Counted from the first letter of the stretch, positions 9,531-18,934 are shown. The stretch: DNA of 64,000 nucleotides from Rhizobium sp. NRK18 (GCF_024385575.1 NZ_JANFMV010000001.1:3501681-3565680), one strand, 5' to 3'. Notes: generated from the sequence alone by a model not told the origin. A program made the numbers and translations.

Positions 9531-10592
9531 TCAGTCCGGGCTGCCGTCACCTGCCGGCGGATAGGCATGCTGACCGCCGAGGCGATCCTGCACATCGAAC
9601 GTGTTCGCTCCGGTCCGGCGAACCGGCGAATTGGTCAGCGGAACCTTGCCGAAACCGCCCGGAATGTCGAGCACATAGGCCGGCATGCAGAGCCCGGACA
9701 CCCTTGCCCGCAAGGCCTCGACAATCGCCCGGCCCTCCTCGATGCGGACGCGGAAATGCGCCGTGCCCGGCGCCAGGTCCGGATGATGCAGGTAGTAGGG
9801 CTTGATGCCGGTCTCGACGAAACCGCGCATCAGATCCGCAAGCACCGCCGCATCGGCATTGACGCCCTCAAGCAGCACCGTCTGGCTCACCATCGAGATG
9901 CCGGCATCGATCAGCCGCCTGCAGGCGGCGCGCGCCTTTGGCGTCAGTTCGCGGACGTGGTTTGCGTGGAGGGCGACGACGACGGTCTTGCCGCCAGCCT
10001 TCAGCGCGTCGATCAGGTCGGCATCGATCCGCTCCGGGTCCACCGCGGGGACGCGGGTGTGAAAACGGACGATCTTCACGTGCTCGATCCCGGCGAGCAT
10101 GGCCATGATATCGGCCAGCCTGCGCGGCGACATGACGAGCGGATCGCCGCCGGTCAGGATAACCTCCCAGATTTCCGGTCGGGACCGGATATAGTCGATG
10201 GCCGCGGCAAGCGCCGGCTGATCGAGCATGCCGGCGCCTTCCGGGCCGACCACTTCGCGGCGAAAGCAGAAGCGGCAGTAGACCGGGCAGACATGCACGG
10301 CCTTCAGAAGCACGCGATCGGGATAGCGGTGGACGATGCCCTCGACGGGCGAATGGGGGCCATCGCCGATCGGATCGGCCCGTTCCTCAGGTGCACTCAG
10401 GAGTTCCGAGGCATCGGGGAGGAATTGCCGGGCGATCGGATCGTTCGGGTCCGTCGGATCGATGAGCGCCGCAATATCGGGGGAGACCGCAACCGCATAG
10501 CGCGCGGCAACCGCCTCGGCCTCCTGCTGCCTGTCAAGCGGCAGAAGGCCGGCGGCAACCAGTGCGCCGGCCGTCTTCAATGGTGCCCCCAC
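9531..10592 (-). CDS. epmB: EF-P (R)-beta-lysine formation enzyme, radical SAM (EpmB/KamA family)
   Basis: The 353-residue protein is a lysine 2,3-aminomutase-type radical SAM enzyme. It has the cluster motif CPVYCRFCFRR (CxxxCxxC), the SAM-binding LTGGDPL, and PLP-site features such as PYYLHHPDLAPG. The length and partner genes fit EpmB, which converts L-lysine to (R)-beta-lysine for modification of elongation factor P, rather than catabolic KamA. The start is a GTG at 10592, 7 nt after the epmA stop, with GAGG overlapping that stop. epmA and epmB form an operon facing efp, so enzymes and target are adjacent. Confidence 0.92.
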   Translation of the reverse strand: MGAPLKTAGALVAAGLLPLDRQQEAEAVAARYAVAVSPDIAALIDPTDPNDPIARQFLPDASELLSAPEERADPIGDGPHSPVEGIVHRYPDRVLLKAVHVCPVYCRFCFRREVVGPEGAGMLDQPALAAAIDYIRSRPEIWEVILTGGDPLVMSPRRLADIMAMLAGIEHVKIVRFHTRVPAVDPERIDADLIDALKAGGKTVVVALHANHVRELTPKARAACRRLIDAGISMVSQTVLLEGVNADAAVLADLMRGFVETGIKPYYLHHPDLAPGTAHFRVRIEEGRAIVEALRARVSGLCMPAYVLDIPGGFGKVPLTNSPVRRTGANTFDVQDRLGGQHAYPPAGDGSPD

Positions 10593-10599
10593 GCGATCC

Positions 10600-12393
10600 T
10601 CAGCCCTTGGCTTCCTTCAGTTCCAGCAGATCCAGGCCATCCCAGTCCTCGAACGGATCCTTGTCGTGATCCTCCGCCGTTTCTTCCACCCTGGTCGATT
10701 CGGCCTTTTCGGCTTCCTCGGATTTTTCCTCGGCGAATTCCGGCTCGAGAACGAGCGCGGCCAGAATTTCGGCCTCCATGGCATCGGAGAGGTCGACATC
10801 CGCGTCGATCTCCTCCTCGCTCGGCTCGTCCTCGGCCTGATCTGCCGCGTCCAGCATCTCGGCCTCATCCGCCACTGGCGGATCCATGTCGGGCTGGATG
10901 ACGTCTTCGGGCTCGAGATCGGAAAGATCCATCATCGTGCCACGATGTTCATCCGTCTCATCGACCTCGGCTTCAGAGAGCGCGGTCATATCGGACAATG
11001 CATCGAAGACGAAGGCTTCGGCGTCTTCCGACGCAGGCGCATCCGTGTCTTCGGCCGCTTCCGCCAGAAGAGGCTCGGCGACCGCCTCATCCTCGCCGGA
11101 GGCCGCCTCGTCTTGTTGAGCGGTTTCATCCGGCTGCTGCGCGAGATCACCGCTCATCGAGACGCCGGCGACAGCCGCCGAGATCAGCGCGACGAAATCG
11201 GCTGTCGCTGCGGGTTGCGCCTCCGCTTCGACCGGAGCTATCGCGGGGGACGGAGCTGCCGGGGCAACGGCAGGTGCAGCGGGCCTCGGCAGGATCGGCT
11301 GGGGTTCGATGCGGTCCGTCTGCTGCGCCTCGACCTGCGGCATGGCGACCGGAGCCCAGATCACCTGATCGATGCGCGATGCGCCGGCGGCCAGCATGAC
11401 GAGACGCTCGAAACCGAGCGCAATGCCCGCCGATTCCGGCATCGCCGATACCGCATTGAGGAAGTCCTCGTCGATCGGATAGCTCTCGCCATAGACCCGG
11501 CGCTTGATGCGCATCTCTTCCTCAAACCGGGCGCGCTGCTCGCTTGCGTCCGTCAGCTCGCCGAAGCCGTTCGCCAGCTCGACTCCGCAGACGTAGAGCT
11601 CGAAGCGTTCGGCAACGCGATGGTCCTGCGGCGAGCGCCGTGCCAGTGCGGCCTCCGAGACCGGATACTGGTCGAGAATGGTCGGACGGCCATGGCCGAG
11701 ATTGGGCTCGATGCGCTCGACCAGCACGCGGCTGAAAATGTCCGACCAGCTGTCGTCTTCGGCCACCCTGATGCCGGCGGCGCGTGCCTCGTCGGCAAAG
11801 CCTTCGCGGTCCGTCAGACCTTCCGGCGAGAGCGTGGCGAGGAGGTCGATGCCGACATACCGGTCAAAGGCCTCGGCAACGCTCAAACGTTCCGGCGACA
11901 GGAACGGATCGCAGCCGACGCCGCGCCAGTTGAACTGGTTCGCCTTCGCCTTTTCCGAGGCGCGCGCGAGGATCGCGGCGCAATCCTCCATCAGCCGCTC
12001 GTAGCTCTCGCCCGTGCGATACCATTCGAGCATGGTGAACTCGGGATGGTGCATCGGCCCGTGCTCGCGGTTGCGGAAGGCGTGCGCAAAGGTGAAGATG
12101 CGCGTCTCGCCGGCGGCGAGCAGCTTCTTCATCGCAAATTCGGGCGAGGTGTGCAGGTAGAACGGCCGGCTCTGGCCGTCGATGGAAACGGCCTCGGTCG
12201 AGAATGCGTGCAGATGCGCCTCGTTACCCGGCGACACCTGCAGGATCGAGGTATCCACCTCCAGGAAGTCCCTTGTGGCGAAATAACCGCGCAGCGCGGT
12301 CTGAATTGCGTTGCGAGCCATCAGGAAAGGACGTCGATCCGCGTGGACGTCGGCCGTCCACCAGGCGGAGGTCTTCGTATTTACAAGTGTCAT
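10600..12393 (-). CDS. epmA: EF-P lysine lysyltransferase EpmA with long acidic C-terminal extension
   Basis: Residues 1 to about 348 are a class II lysyl-tRNA synthetase-like domain without an anticodon-binding domain, as in EpmA/PoxA/GenX. Motif 2 (TFAHAFRNRE), the segment HHPEFTMLEWYR and motif 3 (GIALGFERLVML) are clear. It attaches beta-lysine to Lys34 of EF-P. Usual family length is about 325-350 residues; this protein has 597. The surplus (residues 351-597) is an Ala/Pro-rich linker to about 400 and then a very acidic low-complexity tail rich in Glu, Asp and Ala, ending DWDGLDLLELKEAKG. No stop or frameshift separates tail and enzyme. The tail's function is unknown. Confidence 0.92.
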   Translation of the reverse strand: MTLVNTKTSAWWTADVHADRRPFLMARNAIQTALRGYFATRDFLEVDTSILQVSPGNEAHLHAFSTEAVSIDGQSRPFYLHTSPEFAMKKLLAAGETRIFTFAHAFRNREHGPMHHPEFTMLEWYRTGESYERLMEDCAAILARASEKAKANQFNWRGVGCDPFLSPERLSVAEAFDRYVGIDLLATLSPEGLTDREGFADEARAAGIRVAEDDSWSDIFSRVLVERIEPNLGHGRPTILDQYPVSEAALARRSPQDHRVAERFELYVCGVELANGFGELTDASEQRARFEEEMRIKRRVYGESYPIDEDFLNAVSAMPESAGIALGFERLVMLAAGASRIDQVIWAPVAMPQVEAQQTDRIEPQPILPRPAAPAVAPAAPSPAIAPVEAEAQPAATADFVALISAAVAGVSMSGDLAQQPDETAQQDEAASGEDEAVAEPLLAEAAEDTDAPASEDAEAFVFDALSDMTALSEAEVDETDEHRGTMMDLSDLEPEDVIQPDMDPPVADEAEMLDAADQAEDEPSEEEIDADVDLSDAMEAEILAALVLEPEFAEEKSEEAEKAESTRVEETAEDHDKDPFEDWDGLDLLELKEAKG

Positions 12394-12547
12394 TCGCGAT
12401 GTTTCTTCTTCATACAGCCGCCAGAGGCTGGCTATTTTCCCTGTTTTGGTTTAGGTGCGCCCCAGAAAAATAACTCGAACAGGGCGTAAACGGGTTGGCA
12501 ATTAGCTCCCCTCTACGACTCATTTGCAGCAGAAACAAGGAAGACTC

Positions 12548-13117
12548 ATGGCAAAGGTTATCGCCTCTTCGCTCCGCAAGGGCAATGTGGTGGACGTCGA
12601 CGGCAGGCTCTATGTCGTTCTCACTGCACAGAATTTTCACCCCGGCAAGGGCACGCCGGTGACCCAGGTGGACATGCGCCGCATCTCCGACGGCACCAAG
12701 GTTTCCGAGCGCTGGAAGACGACCGAACAGGTCGAGCGCGCCCATGTCGAGGACGCAAAGTTCACCTATCTCTATGCCGACGGCGAAGGCGTTCACTTCA
12801 TGAACCCGGAAACCTATGACCAGGTCGTCATGGATCCGGAAACGATTGGCGATGCCCAGGCCTACCTGCAGGAAAGCATGGAAGTCATGCTCTCGATCCA
12901 TGAAGGCAACGCGATTGCCATCGACCTGCCGCGCCATGTCACGCTCGAAGTCGTGGAAACCGAGCCGGTCGTCAAGGGCCAGACGGCGTCTTCGTCCTAC
13001 AAGCCCGCCATGCTGTCGAACGGCGTTCGCTCCAGCGTTCCGCCGCACATCACCGCCGGCACGCGCATCGTCGTGCTGACGGAAGACGGCTCCTACGTGG
13101 AGCGCGCCAAGGACTGA
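12548..13117 (+). CDS. efp: Elongation factor P
   Basis: The 189-residue product has the three-domain EF-P fold. It rescues ribosomes stalled on polyproline. The modified lysine is Lys34, in the loop HPGKGTP, matching the EpmA/EpmB enzymes encoded divergently 154 nt away. The conserved C-terminal domain signature is seen around [21 protein letters not shown]. The start at MAKVIASS is supported by AAGGAAG about 5 nt before the ATG; the frame's earlier ATG at 12524 is rejected. A strong terminator follows at 13149. Confidence 0.97.
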   Translation: MAKVIASSLRKGNVVDVDGRLYVVLTAQNFHPGKGTPVTQVDMRRISDGTKVSERWKTTEQVERAHVEDAKFTYLYADGEGVHFMNPETYDQVVMDPETIGDAQAYLQESMEVMLSIHEGNAIAIDLPRHVTLEVVETEPVVKGQTASSSYKPAMLSNGVRSSVPPHITAGTRIVVLTEDGSYVERAKD

Positions 13118-13148
13118 TCGAACCGATCATCCCCGATACCGATACGAT

Positions 13149-13187
13149 GGCCCGCGACCTGACAAGGTTCGCGGGCCTTTCCTTTTC
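13149..13187 (+). terminator. Terminator after efp
   Basis: GGCCCGCGA (13149-13157) pairs with TCGCGGGCC (13169-13177), with extra CCT/AGG pairing inside the loop. TTTCCTTTT follows. It lies 31 nt past the efp stop. Confidence 0.88.
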
Positions 13188-13310
13188 CGGCCCCGCTCTT
13201 CAGGCCGCATTTTGAGCCGCCGTCATATTGAATGCCCGATGCACGGCTATATGCTGGAGACAGATTCGCCAGCCCTGATTGCATTCCCCTGACAGAAGAG
13301 GAGCGGACCC

Positions 13311-14012
13311 TTGCGCTATGCCGTGTTCTTCACGCCGCCGGCAGACGATCCGCTGACGAAGGCTGCCGCCGCCTGGCTCGGCCGCGACGCCTTCACCGGC
13401 GCCCCCCTCGACCAGCCGCGGGCCCCGAACCTCGATCTTGCCGCCCTGACCGCCGAGCCTCGCCGCTACGGCTTTCACGGCACGCTGAAGGCGCCCTTTC
13501 ATCTGAAGGCCGGCAGCAGCGAGGCCGACCTCGTCTCAGCCTTCGATGCGTTCGCGCGCGATTATCCGGCCTTCACCATTCCGAAGATGGTCGTCGGCGC
13601 GCTCGGGCCGTTCTTCGCACTCGTCCCCGCCGATGGGGCCGAAGACGGCATTTCCGGATTGGCGGACGCCTGCGTCAAGGCCTTCGAGCCGCTGCGCGCG
13701 CCGCTCTCCGAGGCCGATATCGCCCGACGCCGCCCGGAACGGCTGAACGAGCTCCAGCGGACCTATCTCGCCGACTGGGGCTATCCCTACGTCTTCGACG
13801 CGTTCCGCTTTCACATGACGCTGACCGGTGCGGTGCCGGAAGCCGAGCGGCCGGCCGTGCGGCAGATGCTCGACGCCACCTTCGCGCCCTTTGCCGGCCA
13901 GCCGATGCAGGTCGGGCATCTCGCCCTTTTTGCCGAGCCCCAGCGCGGCGCGCCCTTCAAGGTGCTGCGGCTGGCCGAACTCCACACTGCAGACAATGGG
14001 AGGACTGCCTGA
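13311..14012 (+). CDS. DUF1045 phosphonate-operon protein, 2H phosphoesterase-like
   Basis: The 233-residue protein carries the two HxT motifs of the 2H phosphoesterase superfamily: FHGTLKAPF near residue 55 and FHMTLTG near residue 168. This is the DUF1045 pattern found beside phnM and phnN in alphaproteobacterial phosphonate clusters. The role is presumably a cyclic phosphodiesterase acting on a ribose phosphate intermediate of the C-P lyase pathway; this is inference from fold and context. The start codon appears to be TTG at 13311, with GAGGAG 6-7 nt before it. phnM follows after one base. Confidence 0.85.
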   Translation: MRYAVFFTPPADDPLTKAAAAWLGRDAFTGAPLDQPRAPNLDLAALTAEPRRYGFHGTLKAPFHLKAGSSEADLVSAFDAFARDYPAFTIPKMVVGALGPFFALVPADGAEDGISGLADACVKAFEPLRAPLSEADIARRRPERLNELQRTYLADWGYPYVFDAFRFHMTLTGAVPEAERPAVRQMLDATFAPFAGQPMQVGHLALFAEPQRGAPFKVLRLAELHTADNGRTA

Positions 14013-14013
14013 G

Positions 14014-15153
14014 ATGACGGCGGAAAGCGTATTTACCAATGGCCGTATCGTGCTGGAGGACCGTATCCTCTCCGGCACCGTCGTCATCCGCGACGGACAC
14101 ATCGTCGCGATCGACGAGGGTCGCTCGGCCGCCGGCGAGAACCTTGACGGCGACTATCTCATTCCCGGTCTCGTCGAGCTGCATACCGATCATCTGGAAA
14201 CGCACCACACGCCCCGCCCCGCCGTCCACTGGCCGAAGCTCGCCGCCATCCAGTCCTATGACGGGCAGATCGCCAGTTGCGGCATCACCACCGTCTTCGA
14301 CTGTCTCCGCCTCGGCTCGGACGAGGACGGCCGCTTTGCCGACAATGCCATGCGCGACATGGCCGGCGCCCTGATGAGCGCACGCGCCGACGGACGGCTG
14401 AAGGCCGACCATTTCATCCACCTGCGCTGCGAGGTCTCCTCGCACGACGTCATCGACCAGTTCGAGACCTTCGGCGATGTCGACATCGTGCGGCTGGCCT
14501 CGCTGATGGACCATGCCCCGGGCCAGCGCCAGTTCCAGACGATGGAACAGTTCACACTCTATTATAAGACGATGCGTGGCCTCTCGGACGAGGAGTTCGA
14601 TGCCTATGTCGCGCGCCGGCAGGCCGCATCCGCCACCTATTCCGACCGGCACCGCACCACGATCGCAGAGGCCGCCCGCGGGCGCGGCATCACGCTCGCC
14701 TCGCATGACGACGCGACGCAGGCTCATGTCGACGAAGCCATCGCGCTCGGGGTGCGGCTTGCCGAATTCCCGACCAGCCTCGCTGCCGCCGATGCCTCGC
14801 ACAAGGCGGGCCTGAGCGTTCTCATGGGCGCGCCGAACATCGTGCGCGGCAAGTCCCATTCCGGCAACATTGCCGCCCGCGATCTCGCGGCGCGGGGAAC
14901 GCTCGACGTCATCTCGTCTGATTACGTCCCCTACAGCCTGATCCATGCCCCCTTCGTGCTGGCCGAACAGGTCGCCGGCGTCAGACTGCCTGAGGCGATC
15001 GCCATGGTCACCGCCACGCCGGCGCGCGCGGTGGGGCTTGCCGATCGCGGCCGCATTGCCGAGGGCCTGCGCGCCGATCTCGTGCGCGTGCGCGTTGCCG
15101 ACGGCGTGCCGATCGTGCGCGGCGTGTGGCGAAGCGGCGAGCGGATCGCCTGA
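14014..15153 (+). CDS. phnM: Alpha-D-ribose 1-methylphosphonate 5-triphosphate diphosphatase
   Basis: The 379-residue protein is an amidohydrolase-fold enzyme of the PhnM type: LIPGLVELHTDHLETH holds the metal-binding His residues, ASHDDAT another, and VISSDYVPYSLIHAPF the catalytic Asp. It removes pyrophosphate from the triphosphate product of PhnGHIL before C-P lyase (PhnJ) acts. The start at 14014 has GGGAGG 10 nt upstream. It overlaps phnN by one base (TGATG). The C-P lyase core genes phnGHIJKL are not in the window and must be elsewhere for the pathway to work. Confidence 0.93.
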   Translation: MTAESVFTNGRIVLEDRILSGTVVIRDGHIVAIDEGRSAAGENLDGDYLIPGLVELHTDHLETHHTPRPAVHWPKLAAIQSYDGQIASCGITTVFDCLRLGSDEDGRFADNAMRDMAGALMSARADGRLKADHFIHLRCEVSSHDVIDQFETFGDVDIVRLASLMDHAPGQRQFQTMEQFTLYYKTMRGLSDEEFDAYVARRQAASATYSDRHRTTIAEAARGRGITLASHDDATQAHVDEAIALGVRLAEFPTSLAAADASHKAGLSVLMGAPNIVRGKSHSGNIAARDLAARGTLDVISSDYVPYSLIHAPFVLAEQVAGVRLPEAIAMVTATPARAVGLADRGRIAEGLRADLVRVRVADGVPIVRGVWRSGERIA

Positions 15154-15722
15154 TGCGCGCCTCGGCCGGCAAAATGGTCGCCATCGTCGGCCCGAGCGGC
15201 GCCGGCAAGGACACGCTGATCTCATACGCCCGCACGCGCCTTGCCGGCAACGAACGCTTCCGATTCGTTCGTCGTTTCATCACCCGCCCGACCGAGGCCG
15301 GCGGCGAGGACCACATAGAGCTCTCGGAGCAGGCCTTCGAACGGCAGAAGCAGGACGGCGGCTTCGCGCTTGCCTGGAACGCCCACGGACTGTCCTACGG
15401 GCTTCCCGCCGACACGCTCGCCGACATGGCCGCCGGCCGTATTCTGATCGCCAACGGCTCGCGCTCCGCCCTGCCGCTCTTCCGCGAGGTCTATCAGGCG
15501 CTGGACGTCATCATGATCACCGCCTCCGTCGACGTGCTCGCCACCCGCCTCGCCGCCCGCGGCCGCGAATCGGGCGAAGACATCCGCCAACGCCTCGCCC
15601 GCCAGCCCGTCACAACGCTCGCCGACTTCCCGACCTTCGTCATCGACAACAGCGGGGATGTGGGAGAAGCGGGGGAGAGACTGGTTCAGCGGCTGGAGGA
15701 GATCGCCAGCGCTGGTGGTTGA
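15153..15722 (+). CDS. phnN: Ribose 1,5-bisphosphate phosphokinase
   Basis: The 189-residue protein is a guanylate-kinase-like P-loop kinase with GPSGAGKDT near its N-terminus and RRFITRPTEAGGEDH, the equivalent of the GMP kinase RxxTxR region. It phosphorylates ribose 1,5-bisphosphate to PRPP, the last step that returns phosphonate-derived ribose to nucleotide synthesis. The ATG overlaps the phnM stop (TGATG). The longer frame from 15126 lies inside phnM and is not preferred. Confidence 0.92.
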   Translation: MRASAGKMVAIVGPSGAGKDTLISYARTRLAGNERFRFVRRFITRPTEAGGEDHIELSEQAFERQKQDGGFALAWNAHGLSYGLPADTLADMAAGRILIANGSRSALPLFREVYQALDVIMITASVDVLATRLAARGRESGEDIRQRLARQPVTTLADFPTFVIDNSGDVGEAGERLVQRLEEIASAGG

Positions 15723-15786
15723 CGCAAGACAACGACAATCAGTCGTCAAAACGCCAATACTTCAGACATTTCAATGAAGAGGGAAA

Positions 15787-15863
15787 TGGCGCACCCGAAG
15801 AGATTCGAACTCCTGACCCCCAGATTCGTAGTCTGGTGCTCTATCCAGCTGAGCTACGGGTGC
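15787..15863 (-). tRNA. tRNA-Arg (anticodon ACG)
   Basis: The minus strand gives a full cloverleaf: acceptor arms GCACCCG and CGGGTGC, D arm GCTC-AGCTGGAT-AGAGC (closing A26 excluded), anticodon stem CCAGA/TCTGG around the loop CTACGAA (anticodon ACG), and T loop TTCGAAT. The 3' CCA is encoded. ACG would be read as ICG after deamination and decodes CGT/CGC/CGA. Confidence 0.97.
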
Positions 15864-15949
15864 GTGTTGCAGTGCCGGTGACCGGCTGCGTGGCGATCCT
15901 CTAAAACGTCCGGTTTGGGAATGCAAGAGCAATTTTGAGAAAAAGTTGG

Positions 15950-17470
15950 TCAGGGGGTCGTGGAAGGCTCGCCGCCAGTACGCGAGATCGCCGCGTCGCC
16001 CGCCGTGCGGGCCCGGTAATCCTCGATGGAAACGGGGCGGTCGGGAATTTCGATCCGAAACAGCGTGCCGGCGCCCGGCTTTTCCACAAGCGCGATGGTG
16101 CCGCCATGGGCAAGCACCAGCTCGCGCGCGATCGTCAGCCCGAGCCCCGTGCCGCCGGAGCGGGCCGAGCCGCGGAAGGCCATGAACAGGTTCTCGCGCG
16201 CCTTCTGCGGCAGGCCGGGGCCGGTGTCGTCCACCGAGATCGTCACGACGCTGCCCATCCGCTTGGCCGAAACGGTGATGACCTTGACCAGCATGCCGTC
16301 GTCTTCGCCCCGGTAGCCGGCAAGCGCCTGATAGGCATTGCGGCTGAGATTGGAGAGGACGCGGTAGAGCTGGTCGCTGTCGGCGTCGACCTCCAGCCCG
16401 GGATCGATCTGCTCGACGAACTCGATACCGCTCGCCGGGTCGATCGCCAGCGTCTCGCGGATTTCCTGAACCAGTCCCGCCAGATGAAAGCGCTTGCGGT
16501 TGGGGGCCGCTTCCGACGCCTTGCCGAAGGAGAGCACCGAATTGGAATAGCCGACCGCCCGGTCGAGGCTGCGCAGGAGCTTCTGGGCGAAGCTTCTGAC
16601 CATCGGATCGTCGACATCGGCCAGGCGGTCCGACATCAGCTGGGCGGAGGCGAGAATGTTGCGCATGTCATGATTGATCTTGGAGACGGCAAGGCCGAGG
16701 TCGGCGAGATTGCGCTGCTGCTTGAGCGTGCGCTGCAGCTGCGCTTCCATCTGCGAAAGGTGGTGGGCGGCGAGCGCCAGCTCGTCATGGCCGCGGTCGG
16801 CCGGCAGGATGCGATTGGGATCCTCCGGGTTCTCGGAGAAGATCTGCATGCTGCGCGTCAGCCGGCGGATCGGCCGGATCATGATGCGATTGATGGCGAA
16901 GAAGATCAGCGTGGCGGTGATCAGCGAGATCAGCACCGACAGGAACAGGACGTTGCGCGCATAGACGAACATCGCCGAGCGCAGCGTGTCCTCCTCGAGG
17001 ATGAGCTCGATGATCATCGAACTGTCGCCGATCGGGCCGGACGCGCGGATGATCCGCCCGCCCCCGAAGACCAGCGTGTCGAGCGCGTCGCGAATCGCGG
17101 TAAAGGCCGACACATCGGAGAGGTCGTACTGCTTGTCGACATTCGGCGGCATGTCGGAGATCGCCAGCAGGTTCGAGACGCCGTCCTTGCGCAGCACGAT
17201 CGCCTTGGTGCCGGTGGCCATCAGCGCCTCGTCCTGAACGGAGCGTGGCAATGTCACCGGCTGCAGGCTGTCGATCACCACGCCGGCGGCGGCCGCCGTG
17301 TTCAGCCGGTCGCGCAGCCAGTTCAGCCGCATGTTGGCGACCGATGGAACGAAGATCAGGATTTCGGCCAGCATGACGAAGACGACCGTCAGCAACAGAA
17401 GCTTGCCGGACAGTCCCGTCATCAGGCCCGGCATGCGCGGCACGGGCGTCTGGGGTGTGGTTTCGCTCAT
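15950..17470 (-). CDS. Membrane sensor histidine kinase
   Basis: The 506-residue protein has a membrane helix at about residues 22-42, a periplasmic domain to about 168, a second helix at 172-193, a HAMP-like linker, a dimerisation helix with His267 in SKINHDMRNILASAQ, and an ATPase domain (NLSRNAYQAL N-box, DDTGPGLP G1 box, GGTGLGLTIAREL G2 box). The H-box reads HDMRN rather than the usual HE-[LI]-RTP. The start at MSETTPQ is preferred. It is last in an operon behind a TVP38 membrane protein and a flavoprotein (7-nt gap). No response regulator gene is adjacent, so its partner is elsewhere. Confidence 0.87.
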   Translation of the reverse strand: MSETTPQTPVPRMPGLMTGLSGKLLLLTVVFVMLAEILIFVPSVANMRLNWLRDRLNTAAAAGVVIDSLQPVTLPRSVQDEALMATGTKAIVLRKDGVSNLLAISDMPPNVDKQYDLSDVSAFTAIRDALDTLVFGGGRIIRASGPIGDSSMIIELILEEDTLRSAMFVYARNVLFLSVLISLITATLIFFAINRIMIRPIRRLTRSMQIFSENPEDPNRILPADRGHDELALAAHHLSQMEAQLQRTLKQQRNLADLGLAVSKINHDMRNILASAQLMSDRLADVDDPMVRSFAQKLLRSLDRAVGYSNSVLSFGKASEAAPNRKRFHLAGLVQEIRETLAIDPASGIEFVEQIDPGLEVDADSDQLYRVLSNLSRNAYQALAGYRGEDDGMLVKVITVSAKRMGSVVTISVDDTGPGLPQKARENLFMAFRGSARSGGTGLGLTIARELVLAHGGTIALVEKPGAGTLFRIEIPDRPVSIEDYRARTAGDAAISRTGGEPSTTP

Positions 17471-17477
17471 CTCGCTC

Positions 17478-18887
17478 TCAGCCGAACCGCGCCAGCAGGC
17501 GCACAATGCGCCGGATCAACGGCTGGCGCGTCAGCGGCTGATAATAGGTCATGGCGGCCCGTTTTCCAATCTCGGAGAATGTCGGGTAGGGAGAGACGAA
17601 GGAGGCCATGTCCCGGAGCTTCAATCCCCTGGCCAGCGCCAGCGACCACATGTTGATCATCTCGCCGGCTTCCGCGCCGACAATCGAGGCGCCGAGAATC
17701 GTGCCGTCGCGCCTGGCGACAACCTTGATCAGCCCCTCCGTCCTCCCTTCCGCCTGCGCCCTGTCATTGTCGCTGAAGGGCCATCTCAGCACACGGATCT
17801 GGCCGTAGCGCTTCGCCGCCTCTTCCTCACCAAGGCCGACATGCGCCAGTTCCGGATCGGTGAAGGTGACGCGCGGGATGATGGTATCGCGCACCCTGGC
17901 GGGCAGCCGGAAAAGGATCTGGCGGACGACCATTTCGGCATGATGGCCGGCGGCGTGGGTAAACTGCTGGCCGCCCGCGGCATCGCCGACGACATAGATG
18001 CGCCGGTTGGACGTGCGATATCCGGCGGATTTGCGGACCTTGCCGCGCTCGGTTCTGACACCGGCCGCCCGAAGGTCTAGCGATTGCAGCGACGGCGTGC
18101 GGCCGGCGGCCACCAGCAGGTTGCTGCCCTCGACTGTGAATGCGCCCGCCGCTGCCATGCAGGAGAGCCTGACGCCACCCGGCACCTTCTCGACGCCGGT
18201 CGCCGAGGTCGCCTCGTGAAGGACGATGCCTTCGGCCTTGAGGCGGTCGCGGACGACGGCCGAAAGCTCCGGATCCTCCCGGCCAAGAATGCTGCCGCTG
18301 TCGACGAGCGTGACGGCGGAGCCCAAACGACGGTAGGCCTGGGCCATTTCGACCCCGACCGGTCCGCCGCCGATCACCAGCAGATGCGCCGGCAGATAGG
18401 AGAGATTGAGAAGTGTCTCGTTGGTGAGGAAATTAACCGAAAAGATGCCCGAAATCGACGGCACGAAGGGCGTCGATCCGGTGGCGATGACGAAGCGGCG
18501 GGCGCGCAATGTCTGGGTACCCACCTGCAATGTCCGGCGGTCGACGAACTTCGCCTCGCCGCGGATGACGGTAATGCCGAGCGCGGTCATCCGCTCGATG
18601 GAATCGTTCGGCGCAATGGCCGCGATCGTCTCGCGGACATGCTCGCGGACCTTGCCGTAATCGACGACGGGCTCGGCTCCGGCAATACCGAAGCCGCCGT
18701 CGCGCACGGTTGCCGCCTTGCGGGCCGCGGCAAGCAGCGCCTTGGAGGGAACGCAGCCGTAATTGAGGCAATCGCCGCCCATCTTGCCCTTCTCGACGAG
18801 CACCACCGACACGCCGAATGCGGCTGCGGCCACGGCCACCGACAACCCGCCAGCCCCTGCCCCGATCACGCAGACATCCGTCTTCAT
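17478..18887 (-). CDS. FAD-dependent pyridine nucleotide-disulfide oxidoreductase (MerA/Lpd-like)
   Basis: About 469 residues from MKTDVCVIGAGAGG; in-frame ATGs at 18899 and 18917 are also possible. It has the N-terminal FAD Rossmann motif, the redox-active pair in GGDCLNYGCVPSKAL, the NAD(P)H motif VIGGGPVGVEMAQ and the second FAD site IYVVGDAAGG. At the dimer-interface active site the usual HxHPT reads SPYPTFSE, so the acid-base His of lipoamide dehydrogenase is missing. The C-terminal cysteine pair of mercuric reductase is absent too. Substrate is unknown. Genes of this type often sit beside, or are fused to, TVP38 proteins, as here (upstream). The name mercuric reductase should not be used. 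Confidence 0.87.
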   Translation of the reverse strand: MKTDVCVIGAGAGGLSVAVAAAAFGVSVVLVEKGKMGGDCLNYGCVPSKALLAAARKAATVRDGGFGIAGAEPVVDYGKVREHVRETIAAIAPNDSIERMTALGITVIRGEAKFVDRRTLQVGTQTLRARRFVIATGSTPFVPSISGIFSVNFLTNETLLNLSYLPAHLLVIGGGPVGVEMAQAYRRLGSAVTLVDSGSILGREDPELSAVVRDRLKAEGIVLHEATSATGVEKVPGGVRLSCMAAAGAFTVEGSNLLVAAGRTPSLQSLDLRAAGVRTERGKVRKSAGYRTSNRRIYVVGDAAGGQQFTHAAGHHAEMVVRQILFRLPARVRDTIIPRVTFTDPELAHVGLGEEEAAKRYGQIRVLRWPFSDNDRAQAEGRTEGLIKVVARRDGTILGASIVGAEAGEMINMWSLALARGLKLRDMASFVSPYPTFSEIGKRAAMTYYQPLTRQPLIRRIVRLLARFG

Positions 18888-18934
18888 GTGTGCCGCCATG
18901 CCTCGCACTCTCTCCAATCCATCAGCACCATCGC

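Noticed and set aside
13188..13310. PHO box before the phosphonate operon
   Set aside because: CGTCATATTGAATGCCCG has only weak similarity to the rhizobial CTGTCAT repeats; not enough for a site call.
17478..18887. Naming the flavoprotein mercuric reductase or dihydrolipoamide dehydrogenase
   Set aside because: The C-terminal cysteines of MerA and the catalytic His-Glu of Lpd are absent.
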